This document shows positions 16,820-27,687 of a stretch of DNA of 64,000 nt, in pieces. The stretch is from Acetothermia bacterium UBA3571 (GTDB lineage Bacteria; Bipolaricaulota; Bipolaricaulia; Bipolaricaulales; Bipolaricaulaceae). Position 1 is the first letter of the stretch, and each line of letters begins with the position of its first letter. Both the position numbers and the translations under genes were made by a program. A model generated the notes under the pieces. That model saw nothing but the letters and a program-made list of their open reading frames with translations, was not told the origin of the DNA and searched no databases. The stretch is taken from contig DFNI01000013.1 of the NCBI GenBank assembly GCA_002375995.1, forward strand, positions 30,952-94,951. The letters are read 5' to 3'.

Positions 16820-16858
16820 GGTAGCGGATAGAGACAAATTCAAACGGGGGTGAAGAAG

Positions 16859-17638
16859 ATGCTGCGTCCATTGTTGATATGGATTTCCCTTTGTGGTCTG
16901 ATCTGGGGGTTTGTGGCCGCGGGGCAGGAGCTTCCCGATGAGGAACAGACGGCCTCCGTGACCCTGGAGGAGGTGATCGCCACCATCGAGGGAAACACCC
17001 TTGTCCCGGAGACCCACATCGAGACGCTGTCCCTCTTGGTAAGCGCCGCCGTGGAATCTGGGCTTGTGGCCCCGGAGCAAGCGTTGGGGTTGCTGGACAC
17101 GGTGGGATGGGCTGACCTAACCGCTGAGGATCGGCTCGGCTTCGCGGTGCGGGCGCTGGAGCTGGCACTGGCCGCAATTCTGGCCGAGGGAGTGACCTAC
17201 GACGAGGTCCAGGCCGCCCTCGAGGAGGTGCTTGAGACCGGCGAACTCGCTCCCCTAATGCCGGAGGAACGCGATCTCATGGCCTTGGTAGGGGTAATAA
17301 AGGCCCTGCGCGAGACAGGGGAAGACCTTTCCGCAGGGCTCCTTCAAGGTATAGCGGGGGCCCTTGATTCCGGCGTACCCCCAGGGCGTGTGGTCCGCCT
17401 GGTCAAATCCCTGGTACGCGCGGGCGCCGACGAGGAGGAGATCCTGTCCGCCTTGGAGAGGCTGGAGGAAGAGGCTGAGGGAAAGGGAGCGCACGGGAAA
17501 GGAGCTGAAAAAAAGGAAGATCACCCCGGCAAGGGCTCCGGCGACGAAGGCGCGGCGGGCAAGACGGGCCCCGGCGGGAAGGGGGGGCCGGGAAAGGGGA
17601 AAGGGAACCCCGGTAAAGGGAAAGGCAAGAAGGGTTAA
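16859..17638 (+). CDS. Secreted hypothetical protein with Gly/Lys-rich cationic tail
   Basis: About 259 residues, function not recognised. The N-terminus is a signal peptide (LRPLLIWISLCGLIWGFVAAG). The middle (about residues 25-205) is acidic, Leu/Ala/Glu-rich and helical-looking, with repeated short EEV/EEI segments resembling small helical repeats. The last 50 or so residues are low-complexity, built from GKG, GGKG and PGKGKG units, strongly basic. The start is chosen at ATG 16859 because GGGGGTG lies six bases upstream; a GTG at 16850 would add three residues. It is monocistronic, with its own TATAAT and a strong terminator. A surface or extracellular protein that binds an anionic polymer is one guess. 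Confidence 0.75.
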   Translation: MLRPLLIWISLCGLIWGFVAAGQELPDEEQTASVTLEEVIATIEGNTLVPETHIETLSLLVSAAVESGLVAPEQALGLLDTVGWADLTAEDRLGFAVRALELALAAILAEGVTYDEVQAALEEVLETGELAPLMPEERDLMALVGVIKALRETGEDLSAGLLQGIAGALDSGVPPGRVVRLVKSLVRAGADEEEILSALERLEEEAEGKGAHGKGAEKKEDHPGKGSGDEGAAGKTGPGGKGGPGKGKGNPGKGKGKKG

Positions 17639-17667
17639 TTCGGGAACCGTCCGAGGTCACAGGAGCA

Positions 17668-17693
17668 GGCGGCCGTCTCCGGCCGCCTTTTTT
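17668..17693 (+). terminator. Rho-independent terminator
   Basis: GGCGGCCG (17668-17675), loop TCTC, CGGCCGCC (17680-17687), then six T (17688-17693). It ends transcription of the secreted protein gene and isolates the following leuD-type operon. Confidence 0.9.
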
Positions 17694-17742
17694 CGGAATT
17701 TCCCCATTTCTCTGGTACCATCAACGCGCGAGGTGGATTGAG

Positions 17743-18237
17743 ATGATCAAGGGAAGAGTGTGGAAATACGGGGACGACGTGAACACGGACGTGATCTTCC
17801 CCGGACGCTACACCTACGCCCGCATGGAGCCCGAGGAAATGGCCAAACATGCCCTGGAGGACCTGGATCCGAACTTCGCCAAAGAAGTGAAGCCCGGGGA
17901 CGTGATCGTGGCGGGAAAGAACTTCGGCTGTGGTTCCTCCCGGGAGCAGGCGGCCACCTGCCTCGTGGCCGCGGGGGTGGGGGCGGTGATCGCCAAATCT
18001 TTTGCCCGGATCTTCTTCCGCAACGCCATCAACAACGGCCTCTTGGCCCTCGAGATCCCGGAGGCAGTGGACGCCATTCAACCGGGAGACGAGGTGGAGC
18101 TGGACCCCGAGGCCGGGATTCTACGACACAAGGGAAAGGAATACCGGTTTCCCCCACTCCCGGAGGCGGTCCTCGAGATCCTGCGGGATGGAGGGCTCAT
18201 CCCGCACTTGAAGAAAAAGCTGGCGAAGGAGGGGTAG
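17743..18237 (+). CDS. Aconitase/3-isopropylmalate dehydratase family small subunit (copy 1)
   Basis: 164-residue swivel-domain subunit of a LeuCD-type hydro-lyase that isomerises a hydroxy acid (isopropylmalate, homocitrate or citrate). The signature GDDVNTDVIFPGRY at residues 9-22 and FGCGSSREQA (substrate phosphate/carboxylate loop) are intact, as is AKSFARIFFRNAINNG. The ATG follows AGGTGGATTGAG. The next gene, an isocitrate-type dehydrogenase, starts directly after its stop codon. The large subunit is 1.5 kb downstream, with a second small subunit behind it. Which small subunit pairs with the single large subunit is not decidable from sequence. Confidence 0.92.
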   Translation: MIKGRVWKYGDDVNTDVIFPGRYTYARMEPEEMAKHALEDLDPNFAKEVKPGDVIVAGKNFGCGSSREQAATCLVAAGVGAVIAKSFARIFFRNAINNGLLALEIPEAVDAIQPGDEVELDPEAGILRHKGKEYRFPPLPEAVLEILRDGGLIPHLKKKLAKEG

Positions 18238-19368
18238 ATGGCGAAGTACAGGATCGCATACCTCCCCGGGGACGGGGTGGGTCCGGAAGTGTTAGAGGCG
18301 GCGCGGATGGTCCTGGATGCCGTGGGGTTCGACGCCGAATATGTCCACGGCGATGTGGGCTGGAAGTTCTGGTGTGAGGAAGGGAACCCGCTTCCCGAGC
18401 GCACCATCGAGGTCCTGAAGAACACCGATGCGTGTCTCTTCGGGGCCATCACCTCCAAGCCAAAAGACGAGGCCGAGGCGGAGCTCGCCCCGCACCTGAA
18501 GGGCAAGGGGCTCTCGTACTTCTCCCCCATCGTCGCCATCCGACAGATGTTCGACCTCTACGCGAACGTGAGGCCTTGCAAGGCCTTCCCGGGGAACCCG
18601 TTGAATTTCCGAGACGATATCGATCTCGTGGTCTTCCGGGAGAACACCGAAGGGCTCTACTCCGGGGTTGAGTTCCACCCCGTGCCCGACGAGGTGGTGG
18701 AGGTCTTGGGGAAACACTCCCCGAAGATGGAGCGGTTCGCCGCCGTTCCCCGGGACGAGCTCGCCATCTCCTGCCGCATCTTCACCCGCAAGGGGTGCGA
18801 GCGGATCGTGCGGGCCGCGTTCGAGTACGCCAAACAGCACAACTACCCCACGGTCACGGTGGTGGAAAAGCCCAACGTGATCCGGGAGACCAGTGGGATG
18901 ATGGTGCGGATCGCGCGGGAGATCGCCAAGGAGTACCCGGGGATCGAGCTCTGGGAGACCAACATCGATGCCATGTGCATGTGGCTGGTTAAGAACCCCC
19001 AAGATTACGGGGTGTTGGTCTCCTCCAACATGTTCGGCGACATCCTCTCGGATCTGGCGGCGCAGCTTGTGGGGGGATTGGGATTCGCCTCGGCGGGGAA
19101 CATCGGGGAGGACTACGGGGTGTTTGAGCCCACCCACGGTTCTGCCCCCAAGTACGCGGGGCAGTACAAGGTGAACCCCACGGCGGCGATCCTGGCGGCG
19201 AGGCTCATGTTGCGGTGGTTGGGGGAGGAAGAGAAGGCGGAACGGATCGAGCGGGCGGTGGCCGATGTGATCGCGGAGGGTAAGGTCCGCACCTACGACA
19301 TGGGGGGAAGCGCCTCCACGTTGGAGATGGCCGAGGCTATCGCCGCGAAAGCTGAGAGGGGACGGTGA
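18238..19368 (+). CDS. Isocitrate/homoisocitrate-type beta-decarboxylating dehydrogenase
   Basis: 376-residue NAD(P)-dependent dehydrogenase of the IDH/IPMDH family: oxidises a 2-hydroxy tricarboxylate and decarboxylates it. Seen are PGDGVGPEV (residues 10-18), the substrate loop VVFRENTEGLYSG, KPNVIRET, the Mg-binding SSNMFGDILSDL and EPTHGSAPKYAG. The RENTE form is that of isocitrate and homoisocitrate enzymes; isopropylmalate dehydrogenases have REL there. With aconitase-like subunits on both sides, the cluster most likely runs citrate to 2-oxoglutarate, or homocitrate to 2-oxoadipate. The 3' end overlaps the start of the small antitoxin-like gene. Confidence 0.88.
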   Translation: MAKYRIAYLPGDGVGPEVLEAARMVLDAVGFDAEYVHGDVGWKFWCEEGNPLPERTIEVLKNTDACLFGAITSKPKDEAEAELAPHLKGKGLSYFSPIVAIRQMFDLYANVRPCKAFPGNPLNFRDDIDLVVFRENTEGLYSGVEFHPVPDEVVEVLGKHSPKMERFAAVPRDELAISCRIFTRKGCERIVRAAFEYAKQHNYPTVTVVEKPNVIRETSGMMVRIAREIAKEYPGIELWETNIDAMCMWLVKNPQDYGVLVSSNMFGDILSDLAAQLVGGLGFASAGNIGEDYGVFEPTHGSAPKYAGQYKVNPTAAILAARLMLRWLGEEEKAERIERAVADVIAEGKVRTYDMGGSASTLEMAEAIAAKAERGR

Positions 19369-19547
19369 CGAGCAAGGTAAAGGAGCGGTTGCACGAACTG
19401 ATCGAATCGGTCCCCGACAAGGTTCTAGAAGAATTGTTAGATGATATCGAGGATATCTTGGCTTTGATTGAGGCGAAAGGGAAAGACGAGGGAACGCGCA
19501 TCCCTTGGGAGAAAGCACGTGAAGAACTTGACATCGAAGAAAGTTGA
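19365..19547 (+). CDS. Antitoxin-like small protein of a toxin-antitoxin pair
   Basis: 60-residue, highly charged, helical protein (KERLHELIESVPDKVLEELL near the N-terminus). Its size and its position before a RelE/ParE-like reading frame resemble type II antitoxins. The GTG start overlaps the dehydrogenase stop (GTGA), and its TGA overlaps the ATG of the broken toxin frame (TGATG), the usual antitoxin-toxin arrangement. No DNA-binding domain can be named. With the toxin broken it may be a relic or a lone autoregulator. Confidence 0.6.
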   Translation: MTSKVKERLHELIESVPDKVLEELLDDIEDILALIEAKGKDEGTRIPWEKAREELDIEES

Positions 19548-19776
19548 TGTCAAGCGAATGCTGAGTCTTTTCGACGACCCGCGCCTTGAAGGAACTACAG
19601 CACCTTCCCCTCCAGCTACGCAGGCGTGTGGCGAAAGCCACAGATCAGATCGATTGACCAGGGAGGGAAGACACGCGGGAGTGCGGAAACTCGGCATCAC
19701 CGGTTGGCGTGTGCGTGTGGGGAAAACCCGGACCATCGTGATCTACCGTATAAGACATTGCCGGGGGGCATCTTAA
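19547..19776 (+). pseudogene. Broken RelE/ParE-type toxin gene
   Basis: RelE-family sequence is spread over two frames. From 19565 one frame reads VFSTTRALKELQHLPLQLRR and on to ATDQID before a TGA. The continuation, GVRKLGITGWRVRVGKTRTI and VIYRI, is in the frame ending at 19776. A stop (TGA, 19562-19564) also separates the likely ATG at 19547 from the conserved start. An early stop plus one frameshift make it non-functional unless these are sequence errors. Confidence 0.7.
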
Positions 19777-19786
19777 GGGGGGATGT

Positions 19787-21037
19787 ATGGGTAGAACCAT
19801 AATTGAGAAGATCTTCGCGGCGCACTCAGAGGACGAGGTGGCGCCGGGGAAGGTGATCTGGTTGGAGCTCGACGTCCGCAGCGCCCGGGACTTCGCCGGG
19901 GCCAACGTGGTCAAACGGTTCCGAGCGGCCTACCCCGGGGAGCGGGTGGCCGATCCCAAGAAGACCTTCTTCACCTTCGACTGCAATGCCCCGGCCAACA
20001 CCATCGCCTACGCCCAGAACCAGCAGGTTTGCCGCGTATTCGCCCGGGAACAGGGGATCAAGGTTTACGACGTCGATTCCGGCATCGGCTCCCACGTGCT
20101 CATGGAGGAGGGGCTCGCCTTCCCCGGGGCCACGGTGGTGGGAACTGACTCGCACCTAAATATCCTCGGGGCGGTGGGGGCCTTCGGCCAGGGAATGGGG
20201 GACGTGGACATCGCTTTCGCCTTCCGTTATGGCAAGACCTGGTTCGAGGTCCCCCACACCACAAGGATAGTAGTCCGGGGGCGCTACGAGTACCCGGTTA
20301 CCCCCAAGGACCTCACCCTATTTTTGGTGGGGAAGTTGGGCTCCCGGGGAGCCCTGGGAAGGGCGGTGGAGATCTACGGGGAACAGGTGGAGGCCTTGGA
20401 TATGGCGGGCCGGATCACCCTCTGCTCCATGGCCACGGAGATGGGGGCGATCGGTGCGTTCCTGCCGCCCTCGGAAGGGCTGTGGGCGTTCGTAGAGGAG
20501 GCCACGGGAAGACACGATTTTTCCTATCCCACCGCCGATCCCGACGCAGAGTACATCCAGGAACTCGAATTCGACGTATCCGACCTCAAACCGCTGATCG
20601 TCGCCCCACCCCGGCCGGACAACGTACACGAGGTCTCGGAGCTTGAGGGCGAGCGGGTGGACACGGTGTTCGTGGGCTCCTGCACCAACGGCCGCTACGA
20701 GGACATCCGGCTTGTGGCCGAGATCTTGAAGGGGAGGAAGGTGGCCAAGGGGGTGATCCTGAAGGTGGCCCCCGCCACCCGCCGGGTTTGGGGCCGGCTC
20801 CTCAAGGAGAGATGGCTGGAGGTACTCCACGATGCCGGGGCGGTCATCACCCATCCTTCTTGCGCCGGCTGTGCCCAGGGACAGATCGGGATGACGGGGG
20901 AAGGCGAGGTCCAGCTCTCCACCGGGAACCGCAACTTCCCCGGGAAGCAGGGAAAGGGCCCCACGTATCTATGTTCCCCGGCCACAGCGGCAGCCTCGGC
21001 CCTGTTCGGGAAGATCACGTCTCCCGAACGCCTATAA
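19787..21037 (+). CDS. Aconitase/3-isopropylmalate dehydratase family large subunit
   Basis: 416-residue [4Fe-4S] hydro-lyase large subunit of the LeuC/HacA type, which removes and re-adds water to isomerise a hydroxy acid. The three cluster cysteines are in FVGSCTNGRYED and in HPSCAGCAQGQIG. GTDSHLNILGAVGAFGQGMGD and the STGNRNFPGKQG substrate segment are conserved. It is the only large subunit in the window, with one small-subunit gene upstream and one directly downstream (10-base gap). The start ATG follows AAGGGGGG. Substrate (citrate, homocitrate or isopropylmalate) is not settled; the RENTE-type dehydrogenase in the same run favours a tricarboxylate. Confidence 0.92.
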   Translation: MGRTIIEKIFAAHSEDEVAPGKVIWLELDVRSARDFAGANVVKRFRAAYPGERVADPKKTFFTFDCNAPANTIAYAQNQQVCRVFAREQGIKVYDVDSGIGSHVLMEEGLAFPGATVVGTDSHLNILGAVGAFGQGMGDVDIAFAFRYGKTWFEVPHTTRIVVRGRYEYPVTPKDLTLFLVGKLGSRGALGRAVEIYGEQVEALDMAGRITLCSMATEMGAIGAFLPPSEGLWAFVEEATGRHDFSYPTADPDAEYIQELEFDVSDLKPLIVAPPRPDNVHEVSELEGERVDTVFVGSCTNGRYEDIRLVAEILKGRKVAKGVILKVAPATRRVWGRLLKERWLEVLHDAGAVITHPSCAGCAQGQIGMTGEGEVQLSTGNRNFPGKQGKGPTYLCSPATAAASALFGKITSPERL

Positions 21038-21047
21038 GGAGGGAGAG

Positions 21048-21569
21048 ATGAAGCCGACCTTGATCCGGGGAAAACCGTGGGTGATCACGGACGCGGAAGG
21101 GAGACTCATCGACGATATTGACACGGACCAGATCTATCACAACGCGTATCTGGCTGTTACCGATCCGGCGGAGATGGGGAAGTACGCGTTCAGCAACCTC
21201 GCGGGCTGGGAGGACTTCCCCGAAAAGGTTCGGCCCGGAGATATCCTGTTCGTGGGCGAGAACTTCGGGGCGGGCTCCTCGCGGCAACACGCGGTGGACT
21301 GTTTCCTGGCCCTGGGGATCGGTGCCATCGTGGGGAAATCCTTCGGTGCCATCTACAAGCGCAACGCCATCAATTCAGGGCTACCCCTCCTCGAGCTCCC
21401 CGCGATCCCGGTAAAGGAGCTTGGGGATTTGGAACAAGTTGTGGTGGATCTCGAAACCGGTGAAATAAAGGCCCCCGACGGCCGCGTCGTTGCCCGGGCA
21501 AAGCCCATGTCCGAGGTGGCATTGGAGATCTACCGCGCCGGGGGGCTTCTGCAGCTTCGGCCCCGGTGA
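21048..21569 (+). CDS. Aconitase/3-isopropylmalate dehydratase family small subunit (copy 2)
   Basis: 173-residue swivel subunit with DDIDTDQIYHNAYL (residues 23-36), FGAGSSRQHAVDCFLALG and GKSFGAIYKRNAINSG. It differs from copy 1 in the phosphate loop (GAGSSRQHA against GCGSSREQA) and in a longer N-terminal strand, so the two copies are old paralogues rather than a recent duplication. It is next to the large subunit (SD AGGAGGGAG), which makes it the more likely cognate partner. Copy 1 may give a second specificity. Confidence 0.9.
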   Translation: MKPTLIRGKPWVITDAEGRLIDDIDTDQIYHNAYLAVTDPAEMGKYAFSNLAGWEDFPEKVRPGDILFVGENFGAGSSRQHAVDCFLALGIGAIVGKSFGAIYKRNAINSGLPLLELPAIPVKELGDLEQVVVDLETGEIKAPDGRVVARAKPMSEVALEIYRAGGLLQLRPR

Positions 21570-21611
21570 GAAGAGGCTGGGCGAGCCGGTTAAAATCGAG
21601 ATGTCGCGACC

Positions 21612-22082
21612 ATGGCCCTTTGGCGTTGGAGGGGATGGCGCTGGGAAAAGATCCGGGGATTTCCCCTCTATTTCCCGCCTGATTACCTACGTATTCGCCA
21701 CATAGAGCGTTCCGGTAAAGGGATTTGGGCCATCGAGGCGCGGGAGTTTTCGCTGTTGCACGGGGCAGATCGGCTATGGGAAGCTTTGGAGGGCCTTATT
21801 CGTGCCTGCAGGCGTCCCCCCGGTGAAGGTCCACTATTGAGGATCAGACAGGGCGAACCGCCGCAGGAAGTGGAAGGGATAGAGCCTTTCCCGGAGGAGG
21901 CGTTATGGGATCATGGGCTTTTCTTGCAGCGACTGCGTCAACTTCCGGATCGTTGGCTCCTTTCGCTTGAGCTCGCAAGACCAGTGGAAGGCCTTTATGT
22001 TTCCCGCTGGGAGAGGTACGTGGCCTCGTGGGGGGTAGCGCTGAAGGCCCTCCTTTCCGCCGTCGAAAAAGGCCCGGCCTGA
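21612..22082 (+). CDS. Hypothetical protein, Trp/Arg-rich
   Basis: 156 residues, no family recognised. It is rich in Trp, Arg and Leu (ALWRWRGWRWEK at the N-terminus). There is no signal peptide or membrane segment. The C-terminal half looks helical. It has no clear ribosome site, but a TAAAAT hexamer at 21591-21596 lies 15 bases before the ATG, so a very short leader is possible. A bidirectional hairpin terminator lies just after its stop. Support for being a real gene is reading-frame length, lack of a competing frame and the terminator. Confidence 0.6.
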   Translation: MALWRWRGWRWEKIRGFPLYFPPDYLRIRHIERSGKGIWAIEAREFSLLHGADRLWEALEGLIRACRRPPGEGPLLRIRQGEPPQEVEGIEPFPEEALWDHGLFLQRLRQLPDRWLLSLELARPVEGLYVSRWERYVASWGVALKALLSAVEKGPA

Positions 22083-22094
22083 TGGCCGGGCCTT
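22068..22094. terminator. Bidirectional hairpin terminator
   Basis: The arms around AAGGCCCGGCC (ending 22079) and GGCCGGGCCTT (22084-22094) pair around the tetraloop TGAT. On the minus strand the stem is followed by TTTTT, serving the DUF4384-like gene; on the plus strand it overlaps the end of the hypothetical gene. Confidence 0.75.
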
Positions 22095-22122
22095 CCCGCG
22101 GACCCTTGCGCCGCGCAAGGGA

Positions 22123-22884
22123 TCAGGGGCAGCCGCTCCCGAAGCAGAGCCGAAATCTCATGTGCCATTGTCCGTTCTGGAAGTACCAACATATCCTTGC
22201 GTCGGCTGGACACTCACCCACGAACATATGCCAAGCCCCGCCGGGGTCGAGGTACCAACCCCAAGCGCAGGGATAGGCACACGGGGGAGCCACATATCCA
22301 GGACAAGGGGGGCAGGGACCGTACCAACATGGGGGACACGGTGCTACCCCGTAGCTGTAGGTAGGAAGGATCTCCACGGTATTCCACGCGGTGACGTAAC
22401 AGCCGCAATTGGGTTCGGGAACGATTCCCAAGATCCTAGCCCGCCCTTCGTCGGGGGTGGGCCCCATTAACGGGTATGGATTCATGGGATCCCCGGTGGG
22501 GAAGGTGAGAGGGGTCAAGCTGGCGATGAGGAGGAGCCTGTCTGTGCCGGGAGGCGGGGTGACCCGCAACTTCCAGTTGGGGTTGTCCGGAAGCACATGG
22601 GTTCCGGCGGAGACGTAGGCATTGGGGGAGTAATAGTTAGGGAAAAGCTGGGTGACTTTGCCGTCGGGGGCGAAGTCGAAGATGTAGACGTAGGCCGGCT
22701 GAGAGACGTAGAAGTATATCCTGGCGTACTCCCCGATTCGGTACTGTGGCCGTTCCGGCCATATGGAGGCCGTAAGGCCTGGCGGGGGTTCGGGTTGGAG
22801 CCCCAATGGGGAAACGCCCTGTTGTGCCGATGCCATAAGCCCCACCGCGATCAAGAGCCCAAGAAACGCCACGCTTTTCCTCAT
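22123..22884 (-). CDS. Secreted DUF4384-like protein with cysteine-rich C-terminal region
   Basis: 253 residues. Signal peptide at residues 1-21 (KSVAFLGLLIAVGLMASA). The central domain matches the DUF4384 pattern: YRIGEYARIYFYVSQPAYVY, then IFDFAPDGKVTQLFPN and RLLLIASL. The last 95 residues carry about a dozen cysteines spread over aromatic, Pro and Gly-rich segments (CPPCWYGPCPPCPGY, CAYPCAWGWYL, CFGSGCP). The start ATG at 22884 has GGAGGTGA upstream; a longer open frame is the antisense of nfeD. It is divergent from nfeD. Likely exported and disulfide-linked; role unknown. Confidence 0.82.
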   Translation of the reverse strand: MRKSVAFLGLLIAVGLMASAQQGVSPLGLQPEPPPGLTASIWPERPQYRIGEYARIYFYVSQPAYVYIFDFAPDGKVTQLFPNYYSPNAYVSAGTHVLPDNPNWKLRVTPPPGTDRLLLIASLTPLTFPTGDPMNPYPLMGPTPDEGRARILGIVPEPNCGCYVTAWNTVEILPTYSYGVAPCPPCWYGPCPPCPGYVAPPCAYPCAWGWYLDPGGAWHMFVGECPADARICWYFQNGQWHMRFRLCFGSGCP

Positions 22885-22954
22885 TTCCGTCACCTCCGCT
22901 TGGTATACACCTGTCCCCAGGGGAGGGTTTCGGGGAAAACAAAACGGGCCGCGG

Positions 22955-22960
22955 TACAAT
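22955..22960 (+). promoter_or_regulatory. -10 box of nfeD, leaderless type
   Basis: TACAAT ends seven bases before GTG 22967 and ten before ATG 22970. No SD sequence lies between, so the mRNA probably begins at or next to the start codon. The -35 element is poor. Confidence 0.5.
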
Positions 22961-22969
22961 AGTTTGGTG

Positions 22970-24241
22970 ATGAGGACATCGGCCTTGATCGCGGCACTCC
23001 TGGCCCTGTGTGTGCCCGTAGTGGCTGGGGACATCTTCCTATTGGAGATCGAAGGCTCCATAAACCCCGTGGTGCAAGAGTACGTATTGCGGGGACTCCG
23101 CTTGTCGGCTGAAGAACACGCGGAGCTTGTAGTGATCCTTTTGGATACCCCCGGCGGCTTGGATTCTGCCACCAAAGAGATCGTGGAGGGGATCATCGCC
23201 TCGGAGGTACCGGTGGTAGTGTATGTGTATCCCGCGGGAGCCCGGGCCGCATCGGCGGGGACCTTTATCCTGCTTTCCGCCGATATTGCCGCCATGGCGC
23301 CGGGGACCAGCGTGGGCGCTGCCCACCCGGTGCTCCTCACCGGGGAAAACCCGGAAGAAGGAGAACCTATGGCGGAGAAGATGGTCAACGACGCTGCCTC
23401 CCGCATCCGAGCTATCGCCGAGCTCCGCGGTCGAAACGCCGATTGGGCTGAAAAAGCTGTGCGGGAGTCAGCCACCGCAACGGCCACCGAGGCCTTGGAG
23501 CTTGGGGTAATTGATCTCATCGCCGCCGACCTGGACGAGCTCCTAGCTTCCCTGAATGGCTGGGAACTGCCGGATGGGCGTGTTGTGGAGACGGCCGGCG
23601 TTCCCGTGGTCCGGGTGAAGAAGACCTTCCGGGAATGGCTCCTTTCTTACCTTGCCGATCCCAATCTGGTGTATATCTTGCTCCTTATCGGGCTATATGG
23701 CTTGATCTACGAGTTCTTCTCCCCAGGGATCGGTATCGGTTTCGTGGTGGGGGGGATCTCGCTGATCCTGGCCTTGATGGGGTTGCAGGTCCTCCCCATA
23801 AATCTCGCTGGTCTTGGACTTATCCTCTTTGGGGTGCTGCTCATGGTACTGGATGTGTTCACCCCCACCAACGGTATCCTAACTACCGGAGGGGTAATAA
23901 GCCTCCTTTTGGGCTCCTTCAGTCTTTTCGAGGTGGAGAACCCCGCCATCGGGCTTTCGCGCTGGACGGTGATCGGGGTGGTGGGAACGGTGACGGCCTT
24001 CTTTGTATTTGTGGTTTCCAAGGGGCTTCTTGCCCAGCGTCGCCGTCCCAAGCCCCTGACCACGATGGTGGGCCTTACCGGGGTGGCCAAGACCGACCTT
24101 GTGCCCGGGGGGAAGGAAGGATGGGTGCTGGTAAGGGGGGAGTACTGGCGTGCCCGGGCGGAGGAACCCGTATCCCAAGGGGACGAGGTGGAGGTCATCC
24201 GCCAAGAGGGGAGGACCCTTATCGTCCGGCCCCGGCGCTGA
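22970..24241 (+). CDS. nfeD: NfeD-family membrane serine protease (ClpP-class)
   Basis: About 423 residues. Signal sequence (residues 1-20), then a ClpP/crotonase-fold protease with the LLDTPGGLDSATKEI motif, AGARAASAGTFIL holding the catalytic Ser, and a Lys expected further on in the VNDAASRIRAIAELRGR stretch. Next come about five transmembrane helices (from YILLLIGLYGLIYEFFSPG) and a C-terminal OB-fold NfeD domain (GLTGVAKTDLVPGGKEGWVL). Such proteins cleave membrane proteins next to stomatin/flotillin partners; no stomatin gene follows here because rRNA genes converge on it. A GTG at 22967 adds one residue. Confidence 0.92.
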   Translation: MRTSALIAALLALCVPVVAGDIFLLEIEGSINPVVQEYVLRGLRLSAEEHAELVVILLDTPGGLDSATKEIVEGIIASEVPVVVYVYPAGARAASAGTFILLSADIAAMAPGTSVGAAHPVLLTGENPEEGEPMAEKMVNDAASRIRAIAELRGRNADWAEKAVRESATATATEALELGVIDLIAADLDELLASLNGWELPDGRVVETAGVPVVRVKKTFREWLLSYLADPNLVYILLLIGLYGLIYEFFSPGIGIGFVVGGISLILALMGLQVLPINLAGLGLILFGVLLMVLDVFTPTNGILTTGGVISLLLGSFSLFEVENPAIGLSRWTVIGVVGTVTAFFVFVVSKGLLAQRRRPKPLTTMVGLTGVAKTDLVPGGKEGWVLVRGEYWRARAEEPVSQGDEVEVIRQEGRTLIVRPRR

Positions 24242-24334
24242 AACGCAGTTTAAAACAAGGAGCCACGTCTTCCGCAGAGAAACTTGCTTCTATGAGAAGG
24301 ATTTCAAACACGAATGGAGGACAAAAAATAAAAT

Positions 24335-24451
<117 letters not shown>

Positions 24452-24516
24452 AATATCCACAAAGCGCCGTGGGTATACCCCGACGCTATAGAGGCGTTCC
24501 GGAGCTCCCTGGCCGC

Positions 24517-24540
24517 GAAAGGCGAATAGGGCGTCTGCTA

Positions 24541-24547
<7 letters not shown>
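24517..24547 (-). repeat. 3' arm of the 23S processing stem
   Basis: Pairs with 27593-27623 over about 31 positions with one G-U pair. It brings the 23S ends together, as expected for an RNase III-type processing stem. Confidence 0.85.
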
Positions 24548-27592
<3,045 letters not shown>

Positions 27593-27599
<7 letters not shown>

Positions 27600-27623
27600 T
27601 AGCAGACGCCCTATTCACCTTTC
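27593..27623 (-). repeat. 5' arm of the 23S processing stem
   Basis: Complementary to 24517-24547 (GAATAGGGCGTCTGCTACGT core). The arms overlap the proposed mature 23S ends by a few bases. Confidence 0.85.
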
Positions 27624-27643
27624 AAAGACCAGGGACCACGCGG

Positions 27644-27673
27644 ATTATAACCCTGTCCCCCAGCCCCCTACAA
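27644..27673 (-). promoter_or_regulatory. Promoter of the 23S-5S transcript
   Basis: On the minus strand TTGTAG (27673-27668), 18-base spacer, perfect TATAAT (27649-27644), about 21 bases before the processing stem. A second TATAAT at 27692-27687, overlapping the rsfS stop region, may be a tandem promoter. Confidence 0.65.
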
Positions 27674-27687
27674 GGGGCGGGATCGAA

